Shown here: piece by piece, positions 47,536 to 60,800 of the stretch | Numbering within the stretch: the first letter of the stretch is position 1 | Layout: each line of letters starts with the position of its first letter | NCBI GenBank assembly: GCA_029718625.1 | Contig: CM056391.1 | Span: 8,764,615-8,828,614 of the forward strand | Direction of reading: 5' to 3' | Length of the DNA: 64,000 nt | From: Synaphobranchus kaupii | Taxonomy: Eukaryota > Chordata > Actinopteri > Anguilliformes > Synaphobranchidae | The notes under the pieces: generated by a model | Told to the model about the DNA's origin: nothing | The model's database searches: none | The model's input: only the letters and a program-made list of their open reading frames with translations | Position numbers and translations under genes: made by a program

Positions 47536-50500
47536 TTGCATATTTCTGTAGATTAAACAGGCTTTATTCGTTTTAGGAATAATGCCCCCTCTTATTTTCA
47601 CTTTTTTTTTCTTAAACGGTCACTATAGCAACTGTCTTCGGTGAACTTCAAAGTTGGTGATTTAGTTTTTTTCCACTCCCCTTAACACATTTGCATAATT
47701 TCTCAACGAACTGTGGTGACCTATTGGTTGATAGCGCCCCCCCATTAAAAAAATAAAAAAAATAAAAGAGGACGGAAAGGTAGCTACACTGGATAATGAG
47801 TACCGTTCCTCTGTTCCGACCAAAAAACGTGCTTTCCCATCGAAGGTGACATTTACACAATGTTATAGGCTAACTTAACTGACAAGTACCCCCCCTCCCC
47901 CCGCCAAAGCACCAGACCATTCGTCCACAATACAGTTATGTAATAATACACAAAATAACTGTTGGAATTGTATGTATTGTACATACATGTGTATGTAAAA
48001 ACATTATTGGGATTTAAGATTATGTAACTTCCACCTTTACACTATGGCCCTGGATAAGTCAACACAGCTGAATGTCATTTACCCTCTGGCCTGTGCTTTC
48101 TGACTGGCCCCGTGCTGTTCCTTGTGTTTATTCATTGTTTGAGAAGGTGGACAAGAAGGTCATAAGAAATATTGCTTTCCTTTTAAAAACACCCTGACCC
48201 ATGCCACTTTTGTACCATTCGCCCTCTCCGCGTTACTGGGTTGGTGCTCTCGGAAAAAGGGGGGGAAGGGGGGGGGGAGGGGGTGTATTTGAGGAAATGA
48301 ACAGAAAGCAAGAGATTGACACTTTGCAGATACAAGGAAAATGGTTGTGTGTGCATGTGTGTGTGCCCGGGGGGGAATGCATAAATGCGCACGCGTATAC
48401 ACACATAAATGCGTGCGTAACCATTGTTCATTATGTAAGTGTGTGTGTGTGTGTATGTGTGTGCGCTCATGTGTGTGTGCCTGCAAGCATGTGCTTATGT
48501 GCATGCGTCTGAGACAGGATACATAGATTCCAGACATTCCAGGTATTGCCATTGTCGTTATTACATGTTAAATATCCAAAGAAAGCGTTGTGTGTTTATG
48601 ATGAGCTGAAATTTTGCCTGACAAAAAAAATGTTAGAGTACACATTTTGTGACTGTTTGCAATACTTTGTGCTCCAGAGTTGCAAGGAATTTGTCTGCTG
48701 AGCAAACGTATACCTTCCCACACAAATGGGCTCATATTGCATTTTTTTCAGGGTCTTATTGATTTATGAGGTATGATTTCTCCCAACATGCAGTGGAATC
48801 TAATCTTATTTGGAGACAGAGCAGGGCTGTTCAGGCCAGAGCAGCTATCTGAATCCAGCTGGAGAAGCATCAACAGAAAAACAAGACTGTCCACAGTCTT
48901 ACCTGTGTGTCGATGGCTGGGTGTTTGACGCAATCAATGCAAATCTCCAGTTGTAACCCATGGGAAAAGGTTAAGAGAGATACTGGTGGCCCAGACTAAA
49001 TCACACGCAGCCTGTGAGTGAGGGAGGTCAGCCATTTGATCATGTGTTTGGAGCTAGCCTGGATTAAGGCTTGATCAATAATGATCTGATCTTGTGGAAC
49101 AAGTTTTTGTACATTTGCCTCAAAATGGCTTATGTTGCTTCGAAGAGAGATGGGGAGAATGGGCTCTAAATGCTTTAAAATGCTTTATGGGTTTTTAAAA
49201 AAAGAAAGTAGCCATGTTGGTGTAACATTTTCCAACTATTTTACTATTTTAGGGAATTTTGCAAGGCCACAGCAAAATGGAGCAGACTCCTTTTCTACTC
49301 CATACATTTATTTATTTGTTTATTTACTGTGTCTGGCAGGATTCTGATTAGGAAATTTCACAATTCCAACATTCTTTCATATTCAGATGACACAGATATC
49401 AGAGGTAATATGCCCTATTCTCATGGGGAAAGACGGCTTGCTGTTTGGTATTCGTGCTTTACTAATTGAAGTACCAGAAGTTAAACACGTCGAAATGAGC
49501 TCGCAGTAATTTCAGCGGGCATTATTCACAATTCAGAATTGTACTTGTTCTCATGTTTTCAGTAACTTTACACAATGACTTTGAGATCAGAACAAATAAC
49601 CTGGAGTCGATCTTGAGTTCCCATGGCTGGCTATTTCTGGCGGAGGGTGGGCCCTTGGAACGTTGAAGATTTATGGTATGTGTGCATTATGCATAACACT
49701 AGGTCCAACAAATATAGCATATGTAAACAAGCTTACCAAATGGGACCTTCAGTAGGAGTAGGTTTGCAAAAATGAAATGATATTTCGGACGCGTTTTACT
49801 GTGATGAGAGCAACCCCCTGTGTTACGATGGTGTAACAGCACCATCCTTTGTACGTATTACCCTTCCAGTAATGCCCCTGAATTCAATGGCTTTATTTCA
49901 TTGGTGCAAGGGGATACAGAGCATGAGACAGCCCTCCTTTATATTGTGGACTTATTTGCTGAATTGGATTTTGCCCACTTTTGATGCAGCACCATACACA
50001 TTAAGCAGTTAGTCCAAGACTAGCTGAATTTTCTCTCTGTAGCAGATGATACATCCCTGAGCATACATCCCATGTGGTTTATGAACCACAAACACAGTGT
50101 ATAACCCGTGAGTGAGCTGATTAATCATAGCCAGAAAAGGGCAGGAGATAAGAACTCATGCTAATTTGTGTGAAATGCTTTTGAACTGACATGTTTAGGT
50201 GTTGCTAGTCAGAAAGGCTGAGAGATGCCTGTAAGGTAGTTTGTTCTGGACCTGCAGAGCAGGATGTTTAGACATCAAAGAGCCAGGAGTACAGTACGCA
50301 CAACACGGTCGGTTTAATGTGGCCGTTATCAGTGAAAACCGACTCACATTTAGCGCCCGGGTGTGGTCATTAAAAGGGCTGGAAAAGTGGGGCATATACA
50401 CTAGCTGTTTTTCTACTTCCTCCTGTGGCCTACAGTGTTTTGTTTGTTCTTTGTCCTGGCAGCAGGACTGTAGTAAGGAGAAGTAATGGACACGGTCAAG

Positions 50501-51900
50501 TTTCAGGGCCATTCTTTGTGTTTTTGTGACTCATAGTTTCGGCATGCTAGCAGCACTCCCCAGAGCAGGACTCCCCTATCCACCTTAAATCTGTGGTCAT
50601 GGCAACCCCCCAGCCATCTGGAGGACCCTTGAGGAATTGGGGATAATGATAATTTGTTTTTTTTTGGGGGGGGGGGGGTGCATGCTCCTCTCCCTAAAAT
50701 GTAGGTTTTGAGGGTAGTCATGGTGAAATGTCTGTTGCTAATCTCGACACTAATTACAAACCCCATTCAGGTCTCAGTGGGCTTCAATTGTTTTACACTG
50801 ATGGGATCTTTGTTTCTTATTGCAATAAAGATTTCTTTGTTAATTGTGTCTCCATCTGGCTCTAGCCCGATTGAAACATGTATGAAAGGGTTTTTATCAT
50901 TTCTGCTAATTACGTTATTTGTGCTATTGGAAACAATATTTGTGTGTGTGTGTGTGTGTATGGGGGGAGGGGGTTTGCGTGTGTGTGTGTTTGTGTGTGC
51001 GTGCATATGTTTTGGCACAGACACTAATGTGTAACCAAGCTTTACTGATTAAGTACTTTACCATACCAAAGAAATGGAGGTGGGATAACTTCTGTTAACT
51101 GATCCACAACAACTCCTGCTTTACAGCCTCTAGCAGTTATACTTTCACAATGCAACGGTTCCAAAAGGCCCTCTTGCATAATCCCTGACATTCATCCAGT
51201 ATGTCAAAACCTTTCTTTCTCAAAAGATAATGATTGACGGACATGGAAACATGATAAGTGTTTTTGCACCGGAGCATTAATAAGTATCTTTTAAAAATGT
51301 GACAAATTAACAAATATCTTTTTTTGTGATTTTTCCATGCTTAGCAGCATGCAAAGAATAATCTTACAATCAATTCAATGATACAATCAATGACCCAATA
51401 CGCTAACGTACCCAATTATTGCATTAATTATTGTGATCCAGTTGACTGTTGTCCCTTAGAAATTGAGAAAGTAGTTTTAGAATCCTGAGTCCTTCTGGTG
51501 ACCTTCCCTAGAACAGAAGACTTTGTATTGTGAAATTAATAAGAAGTTGCAACCCATTAGTTAAAATATAACCAGCTTTTAAAGCATGGAAAAAGAGGGA
51601 TGTAGAATATAGTGCCGCACTTGAATACATAGCAAATTACAACAAGCTGCGCTTCGGTTAAGAGGGTTCAGGTTCTGTAACTGAATGAAACTACCTGCCG
51701 TTATGTCTCGGGGAAAAAAAAGTTTCGTTTTTATATCTAATCCTGCTGCTACCTCGTGTCGATAACAATGATCATTAAGCCAGCCAATGTTCTCTTCGTG
51801 AAGAGCCCCTATTTACTGAAGCACAAATGGATACATTTCAGAAAAAGAATTAGCCAATTTTTCAGTTAATAAGAAGTGTTACTGTATGCAATACAGCTCC
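47536..51900. other. Intergenic DNA upstream of basp1, no gene seen
   Basis: It holds G runs (about 48258-48283 and 50666-50680) and TG microsatellites (48438-48480, 50940-51000). The frames at 48160-48552 and 50195-50512 are repeat-driven or lack motifs. There is no RNA gene or splice-bounded exon. Confidence 0.4.
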
Positions 51901-51924
51901 CATGCCACATCTTATTTAGCATTT

Positions 51925-52115
51925 TAAGCATTTAGGAGATGCTCTTACCCAGAGTGACTTTCACATTTTAAATTCTTTACATACCATCCATGTCTACAGG
52001 TGCACATTTTACTGAAGGAATTCAGGTTAAGTACCTCGCTCAAGGGTACAATGGCAGTGCCCCCCCGGGAATCAGTACTACAACCTTCAAGTGTAAGCGC
52101 AGTTCGCTAACCATA
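51925..52115 (-). mobile_element. tRNA-headed SINE with L2-type tail
   Basis: Read on the minus strand, the right side gives a degenerate tRNA-like head (GGTACTATGGTTAGCGAACT to GTAGTACTGATTCCC), and the left side the tail containing GAGCATCTCCTAAATGC, a variant of GAGCGTCTGCTAAATGC. It has the same layout as the copy at 63415-63640. Confidence 0.6.
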
Positions 52116-52906
52116 GTACCTTATGTGACCCCTCTTTCTGTTGCCAGACTAGCTTCAATGGTGGAGTCAGTCGTCTACCTAACTAATGTTATGTTTTCCT
52201 GAAATCCAGTGCATTCTGGCATATTAACTGCCTTCTCCAACCACTTGGTGCAGTCCCACGGTATAGCTTCCTGAAAAAAAAAACAGACTGCTGTGCTTGG
52301 TGGCTTCAGCTTTCTATTATATATAAATTGTTGCATTTCTGCAACCTCATTCGGGCAGCTACAATAAACTCTAGTGGCTTCCTACAGTTCTGCACCAAAT
52401 AATGCATCTCTTTTCCAGCAAAAGGATCTGAATAGGTCAGCAATTTACAACAAGATTATGTGGCCCAGGGCACTGGGCACGGTTTTCCTGGAGTCTGTAT
52501 TGAGTCTCATTTAATTAAGCTTATGTCTGCCTCATAATGGTATTTGGTTTCCACTGAATAGATTCTGCAAGTAAACCCAAAGCATTGCGATCCTAAACTT
52601 TATTTGCAAGGACTTTTACTCCTTACAAGCGCCCACTGTCTGGACAGTGCTGTGTTTCATACTTAATGCTGTAGACTAGAGCATCCACTGCTGTTCCAGA
52701 AACATGTTGTAACCTCCTCTGTGTTCTGCCTGACCCACAAAGCACCTTTGAGGGACCCTCCCCCTTCGCTCAAATGTTCTCAAACCTTCCTTGTCCTTTT
52801 TGAAATGTGAACGGGTGTAATAGCAGTCAGTCGCTCCTGCCGTGGACTCCAAATCATGTCAGTTCTGAGTGCATTTGTGAGACATGCATCTGGATATGAC
52901 GCAAGG

Positions 52907-52972
52907 TGTTACTGAGAAGTTGTGTAAGTCGCTCTGGATAAGATGCCTATAATGTAATGTAATGTAATGTAC
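52907..52972 (+). repeat. L2-type 3' tail with TGTAA repeats
   Basis: GTAAGTCGCTCTGGATAAGA, then TGCCTATAATGTAATGTAATG. This is the stem-loop tail of fish L2 elements (UnaL2 type) and of SINEs that use them, here without a visible head. The expected GCGTCTGCTAAA block is partly deleted. Confidence 0.7.
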
Positions 52973-54250
52973 TGATAAAGTTGAAAATTATAAAAATATA
53001 ACGTGTTAACTCGCCTTCAGCTCCTTTTCCCCTATCCAATAGAAATCTGATGAATCCAACTCTTTCCAAAGTTCTAACGCCTAAAGAACAGGAAATTGCA
53101 TAACAAGCTCATTTGGTGTTCGTAAGACCCAGCACCCAATAAAGCATAACCTAGCACTTTTACATGGATACTGACAATGCATCATATTCAATGAAATAGA
53201 ATCAGCCGAATCTAATTATAATCTACTACCATCCAGAACACTGACCTTGACTTTTATGAGGATGAGTACACCCTAAATATGCCAGGAAAATACACTTCAT
53301 AGCTCTAAGCAAGCAACCAAGTCTGGCCAACATTTTTGTACATCGCCCTAATCATGCTGGCATGTTAACCGCTTAAATAACTCACGAACCACACCTGTGT
53401 TTTCAATATCCTACGTTGTGTCTCATTTAATTTAGCCAAGTGTTTCCAGACTTTTGGCCAGGACAAACAAAACGGGTCATAGCATCCGCTTGCTGTCAAA
53501 CTGTCACGCAGTACAGAAGTCATACCACCAGAGGGAGACAATCGCCATCTACTAAAACGGAATATTTTTATTTATTTATAAACTGTGTAAATGATCAAAA
53601 TATTGTAAATGATACCACATTATACACAGGGCATCATTTGCCCGCGGGACAATGCCTAACCCTCCTTTTTTGTAATATGTAAAAAAAAACGCAAATTACT
53701 GCAATATTTAATGAAACATTGACAATTATAGTTATTTTAATAATGCGTGCGTTATCACAGTTTTAAGACAATGTATTGTCCCACACATATATTTCTTAAC
53801 TATTTCTTAATTCTATAAATTGACCAACAATTACACAGAACGTAGATTCGCATTTTATCCAAGAAACAATATACAGCAGATTGACAGTGGACACACCCAA
53901 GTTGGCAACATAGGCGCGCGGCCCAAGTAACTGCACGATACGCTTCCCCATTTCAGCGCCAGATGTCCTCACTGTTCCCTGACAGTAGAAGCTCCATGTG
54001 GCCACACACATACAGTTCTGTGGGCTGCATCCGCTGCATCCACGGTGGCTCCTCCGGATGATGACATCATTTTTAGAGAGGTGACGCCTTTTAAGATGTC
54101 TATTTCGTTGCCGTATCAAAATAAAACATCAATCAGGGTAATCTGCCAGTATTCACTAACATAACATAATAAACTATAACCCATGGGATAGATCACATTT
54201 TATAATAAGGTAGATATAGGGAGCTGACGATTTTGATGGGCTTGTAGTGC
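52973..54250. other. Intergenic DNA and probable dync1li2 promoter region
   Basis: No other gene is seen. The last few hundred bases before 54311 should contain the dync1li2 promoter, but I see no TATA box and cannot place the start. The frame at 53796-54119 (-) has no motif. Confidence 0.35.
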
Positions 54251-54311
54251 ATTCTACCCGGGGTCCTTAATGCGCCCAGGCGATGCCTCTCTTTGTGGCT
54301 TCAGAAACAAG

Positions 54312-54406
54312 ATGGCTCCCGTGCTGGAGAAGAAGCTCCTGGGCGCAGCCGGGTCTGGCGACACCCTAGAAAATAGTAATGAGGACGAAGAAGGACAGAA
54401 CTTGTG
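54312..54406 (+). CDS. dync1li2: dync1li2 exon 1 (coding part)
   Basis: Dynein light intermediate chain 2 links cytoplasmic dynein 1 to cargo adaptors. Exon 1 encodes MAPVLEKKLLG, a variable linker and NEDEEGQNLW, matching the LI2 rather than LI1 N-terminus (MAPVxxEKKLL, EEEGQxLW). The start is the ATG at 54312; an in-frame ATG at 54270 is upstream and outside the family pattern. The exon ends TTGTG| with the intron starting GCAAGT, a GC donor. The Trp codon is completed by the first base of exon 2. A normal GT at 54411 would not keep the frame with exon 2. Confidence 0.9.
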
Positions 54407-55557
54407 GCAAGTACCAGTGTCTCTGCAAATAGTGCTTATTTTTTGTCGAGGGTAGCGTGGCAAACAAATTACTGCTGTGTTACTCCGGGAGTCTGGCGGC
54501 ATCCTATTTGTGAAACCGGCCGGGGATGTCTTCCAAACTGTCGCCAGTGAACGTTTGCTAGCTGTCAGTAGACAAAGGTTTCCTGCTAACCGACACCCTA
54601 AGTATCAATACAGACAGGACACACGGGGGTCTCCTTCAACTCTATGATAAAGACGGTAGGATATTAGCTGGGCATATAGGCTGCAATGTCCGTGGCTAGC
54701 TACTAGTATAGAAAACCTATAACCTAGCCTGCTAGCACAGTTAGAAACCCAGGTTTTCTTCCTATTCAGTCGAGCTGGCTAGCTGGGCAGGCATAGATAT
54801 AGAAACATATATATGACATATCATGTAATGTAATAGTAATTTTGAATTCTGAAATGGAACAATTTGGCAGCCATCTTACCTGGGTACAGCTATAATAGGA
54901 ACCTATGGCAAAAGTGTCATGTATTTTCTAACCCACTGCGATGTCATAATCGGGTCTCTTAAGCCTGATAGCTGATGAGTGGCTCATAGATATAAAACCA
55001 TGGTTACTGGCCACCATCCTACCTGTGTATGGTCTCAAAAATTGTGCCACTAACTATGACACATGTCACATCTATAGTTCTATATCTATGTGGACAGGTC
55101 CCTGAAGCACGGGCCTGAAGATCAGTCAAATATTAAAATATGAAACGTTAACTTTCATTCCAACATATAACTTGTTCATTTTGCCATTGAGGATTTCTTC
55201 TGGCTAACGTTACAATCACACGAGGATGCTGTGGTCGTTAGCAAGCTAATGTTATTGTTTTGCCGTATGCTGCCAAGCCTATTCTTGGCTGTCTTAAGCT
55301 AACGTTAGCTAAGCTAGTGTAAGTTAGCTAGCTGTCAAAAGGCAAGTCAACACTGTCGAGCGAGCTCTGCAAAAAGCTGGGCTGGTGTTATTGTGTTCTT
55401 AAACAATACTGTCTTAATGTTGCAAAATGTTCAAATTGTTTTAAAAAATACATTTATTTGACTTGTTTATAGCTGGTGGATTAATTGTGCGGAGTCATGT
55501 GAACCGAGAATCGATGTCTTGCTATCTATTATTAATGCAGTGTCGCTGTTACTTTAG

Positions 55558-55631
55558 GTCCTCTATTCTAAGCGAAGTTTCCACCCGGTCCAGTTCCAAA
55601 TTACCATCTGGGAAAAATATTTTGGTTTTCG
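55558..55631 (+). CDS. dync1li2: dync1li2 exon 2
   Basis: Encodes [16 protein letters not shown] then SGKNILVFG, the start of the Ras-like GTPase fold of light intermediate chains (first beta strand). The acceptor is GTTACTTTAG and the donor TTCG|GTAAGT. Exons 1 and 2 total 169 coding bases, leaving phase 1. Confidence 0.93.
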
Positions 55632-55781
55632 GTAAGTGTGAAGTCAAACGTTTTATCACCTAACTGTAGCTAATGCCTAGAATCATATAAAATATCCAAA
55701 CCGGCATTTTTTGTTGTTGTGATTACATCAATACTGGCGTTGCATCAGTACTGTCCTAGCACAATATCTGTCACTTAGTCC

Positions 55782-55812
<31 letters not shown>

Positions 55813-56343
55813 CACTACCGGTTAAAAGCTTTAGTGCACCCACAATTTTCGAGCAATCGGAGATAAAATAAGAATAATAATAATAATAATAATAAAAAAA
55901 CTGCTTTTATTTTACAAAAAAAATAATATATAGATTGGATTAATCAAAATTTTTTGATTAATGTATTACTTTTACAGTAATACATTTTCATGCCATATTT
56001 TCTACACGGGCAGTCATATGGTTCTGATAGTTCAGCCCAACAGTGCTGTAGAAGTTCCCACAGATGTATTTGTAGGTTGCTTCTGTCCAATTTGTCCCAA
56101 ACTAGCTTGATTTTACTTCTCTTGTTGGAAAATTCAAATAATTTGTTCACCTGTTTATTTAGCCAAATATGGCTTTTTTATTACCTTTACCTTTATGATT
56201 TAGGCAACTGTCCTGTGAAGTAAAATGTTATTTTTAGCTTCTGACTATTCACTTCCTGCCTTGTTCCATTTGAGTTTATTTATAAAAGTTAAACTGCTTA
56301 AATTACATCAAAAACAGAGTACTAAAACTTTTCACCAGTAGTG
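55813..56343. mobile_element. Tc1-like MITE or deleted element in dync1li2 intron 2
   Basis: The left end CACTACCGGTTAAAAGCTTT is matched in reverse complement at the right (AAAACTTTTCACCAGTAGTG) with a few mismatches, and TA precedes the left end. A minus-strand frame at 56150-55944 contains HLWELLQHCWAELSE, resembling a Tc1 transposase C-terminal segment. It is decayed. Confidence 0.65.
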
Positions 56344-56966
56344 TGTGCATTATGGGAAATGTCACATTTGGAACACAAATTTGTAATATATTTCTTCTTT
56401 ACCTTATAGTGACCACTTACGGAGGGGAAATATGCATTGTCAATACTTGATACGCTGTTAAAAAGTAATAATAATAAAACGCATCTTTTGTCTTTTTTAT
56501 TTTTAGATAAGTCTGAATAAGTACATAAATGCTTAAATGTGAATGGCCTAGTGTCACCGCTGTGCATTCAACATTACGCTGTTCCTGGCTTTGTTAGTCA
56601 TATTGACATTACTTGTTATATCTAGCCAGATGATAGCCATTTAAACTGTTGGTATAACTTGTACAACAGCGTAGAAAACACAGAACCTTAGAAAGGATCA
56701 GCTTCAGTTAATTGGTGAAGCGATAAACAGTTGTATTCCAATTATAATTTCTCCTTGCCCGCATTAACTCAGGAGTCCGAACCCAGCTTGGGACCTGAAT
56801 ATCTGGTTGCAAATTAACAATGCGTACTCATAGCACATTGTGAATATGTGATTTTGGAATCCCATGCTGTGGACGGTTGAGGAGCTGGTTGGCGCAGAAT
56901 CGGCTTCATGCATTTTCTCGTTGCATGTGCGAAGGCCCCTTCAGTGTAATTGTGTGCTCTCTGCAG

Positions 56967-57083
56967 GAGAGGATGGCTCTGGAAAGACGACGGTCATGGC
57001 GAAGCTCCAAGGAGCGGAACACAATAAAAAGGGGAGGGGCTTGGAGTACCAGTACCTGAACGTTCACGACGAAGACCGAGACG
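56967..57083 (+). CDS. dync1li2: dync1li2 exon 3 with P-loop
   Basis: Encodes [19 protein letters not shown] followed by [28 protein letters not shown] (residues about 57-64) is a Walker A nucleotide-binding loop, and the KGRGLEYxYL segment is a light intermediate chain hallmark. The acceptor is GTGTGCTCTCTGCAG and the donor GACG|GTACGT. 117 bases, phase 1 to phase 1. Confidence 0.95.
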
Positions 57084-57661
57084 GTACGTTAAGCGTTAAG
57101 GCGTCTTGCTTTTTTTTTTCCCCCCCCCAGTTTGTTTGAGTGATAAGTAATTAGCTGTGACACTTTCTGCTGTGCGAAAGCCAAGTAAAGCAAGCCAAGT
57201 GGGTTTCCTGGTTTGAGTATTAAAACGGCCTATTGGCCCGTAACTTTATTAAGGTGTCCGTCAGAAGGGAAACTTTCATATGCTGTCAGTGGTGAGTCAG
57301 GGTTATGAACCTGAATCCATTTAGCTTCCCAGCAGGTGGCAAATTCCACTCCCTTTCACACATGAGATGCTGTTGATTTTTGAAGCTGTGTGTGAATTCT
57401 ACCTGCAGAACCATCCTCCGATTGTATTGCTAAGGTCTCTTCTAGGGACTAGCTGAAATATCACATCTTACTGATCTGGCTCAGGTCCAAAGATCTGTTT
57501 GCATAGTTAGATGGGCGTTCACCGGTGAAGATCTGTCTATGATGAATTTCTGTCATGTTCTGACAAGGATTCAGCTGAGAAGTTCGTAGCAGCTGACTGG
57601 CTAGTATTTTGTATTGGTATTTAATCAGCCTGCCCTGAATAATGTCCGTTTTCCCCTGTAG

Positions 57662-57892
57662 ACCTGACGCGCTGTAACGTGTGGATCCTGGACGGGGACC
57701 TGTACCACAAGGGCCTGCTGAAGTTCGCCACGTCGGCCGAGTCGCTGCGGGACACGTTGGCGGTATTCGTGGCGGACATGTCCCGGCCCTGGACCATCAT
57801 GGAGTCCCTGCGGAAGTGGGCGGGAGTGCTGCGCGACCACGTGGACAGGCTGAAGATCGCGCCGGAGGAGATGAGGGCCATGGAGCAGAAGA
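57662..57892 (+). CDS. dync1li2: dync1li2 exon 4
   Basis: Encodes 77 residues: [20 protein letters not shown], then [28 protein letters not shown] and [13 protein letters not shown]. These are the switch and central strands of the GTPase-like domain. The acceptor is CCGTTTTCCCCTGTAG and the donor AAGA|GTGAGT. The exon is strongly GC-rich. The next exon (expected to start near a DFQDY motif) was not found before 64000, so the gene continues past the right edge. Confidence 0.95.
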
Positions 57893-60800
57893 GTGAGTAT
57901 CACGGGTGACGGTCACGGCGGCTCTCTACGCTCCAGACGCATTCTGGGGCCCGGGAACTTTCACGAGTACTGAACTTCTCACGGCTTGGCAGGGGTAAAA
58001 TAGCTGGCTTGTGTGTACAGTTATTTGGTTTTGGGGCCTTAGAGAGGTGGCTGGCTGAGAAGTGGGTCAGTCTCTTTCTCAGCACCCATTCACCTTCATA
58101 GCGGGACAGTGAACCAGAAATCGACGAGGTTTCTTATCGGGGGTGTGAAGAGACTTTGCCGTTCTGAAAGCCAAACCAAGGCCTACCTGCCTGGCATGGT
58201 TTAACGACTCTGGCTGTCTTTATGTGTAATGGTATAGCACAAAATGGATGTGTTGAGCATCATTGATCTGTGTTGAATCTTGCAATACAAGGGGCGGGCA
58301 AATGCCTGCCAAGAAATGTGATTCTTGAGCTGGGATTTTGATCATGTTTAGAGGTCACTGATTGTATTTGAGTTCCAGGGGAAAGGAGTCTGGTATATAC
58401 GCAAGAGTCCACTGTTCTGCTTTCTGTAATGAATAGCAACAGATGGATCTGAGCCCTTTCATTCTTCATAACAACTTGTGAACAATCACCACGGAAACCT
58501 TTGAGATGCCTGGAAGGCTTGACAGTAGATCAGGCCCCCCCTCCTCATACGTAGATAACTGAGTTAGCTGGCTGACTATGCGGAGTAAAACCCAGAAACC
58601 CCCCGAATATGGAACATATGAACTAGCAAAAATACCGTTCCAGGTTTTACTCTGCGCAGTTAGCCAGCTAACTCAGTTAGCCAGCCTGGAGGAATAGGGC
58701 CGTCGACTGCATGAAGTCTGGTCTCATTTAGTACAGTTGAATGGACTATAGGAAATCATACAGCACAAGGCTTCCACCATCCATGTTGTGCCACGTACCA
58801 TAGAGAGCGGGATGATTTACACCACTCTTAGCTGGGAGATCAGTACAGAGTACAGTGGAATTCTCTGGAATGCTGTGCTGTCAATGTCCTATTGTTTCCT
58901 TCCTTGATTTTGAAAATAACCGATCATCTAACTTATGAAGTGGCTTTTTGTGCTTTGCGTTTGCATGCTCCGTTTACCCCTGAGGTGGTCGGAGAAAAAG
59001 GCCAGCCAAAAATACCCTCTGAAGAGCCCCTGTGTCGGTGCAGTTGGTATTTCTCTGATAAAGCAAGTTCAGCTTGTCTGCGTGCCTGACCCCAGGACAT
59101 GTGTTGTCTGAAAGCGAGAAGAACGAACTTGGAAAATCATTCAAACTGTGGTTTAATTTAACTTTCAAAGTTGGTTTCGTACGAGGGGTTGAACGCGGTT
59201 GACTTAGCGGCTTACTGTTTAAAACGGTTTGAATTATTTAAGCGTAAACGTAGCGCAAGTTCACTGTGCGCGAGGGGTTAATGCTCAAAGTGCTGGTGAG
59301 AAACTTGACCCTCGGTGTAAGAAAGAGGAAGAGGAAGGGGAAGTTCTCCGTCGACGGTACACTGTTTCTGTTTTTCCACCGCGTTGTCTTGGTTTCACAT
59401 TCTAAAATACCAGAAGTGTTTTTTTGTTTTTTTTAGCCTTTTAAGCTTTTAAATCGACGACAGGCGACACCCTTCACATTCGGCCAGACGCGTTTGCCAA
59501 CTCACCGAAATACACTAAATTGGACGAACCGTGCGTAATCGGAGCGGAGTGGTATTCCTGCAGGGCGTTTAAATCCAGGGTCTAGTGGCCACAGCGCACC
59601 CTCTGTCTTACTCCGCTAACAAACACGCCTCAAACAGCGGAATGACCAAAGGTTCCCAGGCGGTTATCAGGCGTATAGATATACACAACAAGCCTCATGG
59701 AACGTTTAGTAGACTGTGAGAAGTCTGTGTCAGAGATACTAAATTGCTTGGAGGTATAACTTCTGCACCCAAGGTTAATTGAGAGGCACTTTTTACATAG
59801 AAAGAGGTTAATCTTCTCATACACTGTAATCAAGGATGATATTGAAATATCAATTAATATCATTAAAACGGGTAGAAGATTACGCCATTCCAGGTTCTCC
59901 CAGAAGCAAGTTAGTATTAAGTTAGCACTGTTAGTGGCTTCCAGTCAATACAAAACAGCGTCCAGGAAAAACCCGGAATGGCTGAAACTGCTGTTGGTGC
60001 TATTTCTGTCCATGCTTTGAGCCGTTCTCTAACGAGGTGCTGACAGGAAGTGACATCACACGGTAAATCTTACAGGACGTTGCGTGGCGATGCTCTGGGA
60101 GCAACCGAGTCGGTGCTGTCCCGGCTGAAACCGGAGCAGACAGGTGGGGTTATACTGCCGCCACATCAGCACGGCTCCATGAGTCTTGCTGAGCAAGTAT
60201 AGATGAGGCTTTATTTATAACTGTGGTTCAGGGCTCCGTATATTAGTGTTCATTCTGTACTGGCTAATGCTCCTTGGCTGGGTGGCTTTGCCCATTTGTA
60301 CAGCTGGTCTGTTGCTCAGTCCTCTGAGGTGAAGTCCGCCTCCCTGCTTCGGGGACTAATAACGTTGGTCCACCTCAATCCCATGATGCTCTGTTCCAGA
60401 GGCCGGTGCCAGTTATATGCCGGATATGTGCAGTTCACACAGTGCAGTTCAGTATAGCATATGCATTTATATAAAGGGTGTAATTATTAACATATTAATA
60501 AGGAGTTAATTAGTTTACTAATGTGTTGAATGGACAATTTTTGGTAGAGATTAATACTGCATAGCAGGCCTAAATGTGTGGCGTGTTCACTGTACAGTAA
60601 TGTATTCAAAAGACAACTTTAAATAATTCATTTTATCTCGTGACATGGCTGTTGACAGCCCATTTGATCTTAATGGGAGTTAACACAGAATTCGACTTGA
60701 AAGTGCAGAGAGCGGTGTGACAGAACAAATCTTGTAAATTAAACATGGCCATTGTGTAAATTAACTGAATATTATTGCGGGAGTAATCTGCGCACACGTA

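Noticed and set aside
54270..54455. Upstream ATG at 54270 and read-through past 54406 for dync1li2
   Set aside because: The family starts with MAPV at 54312, and read-through loses the SSILSEV sequence found in exon 2.
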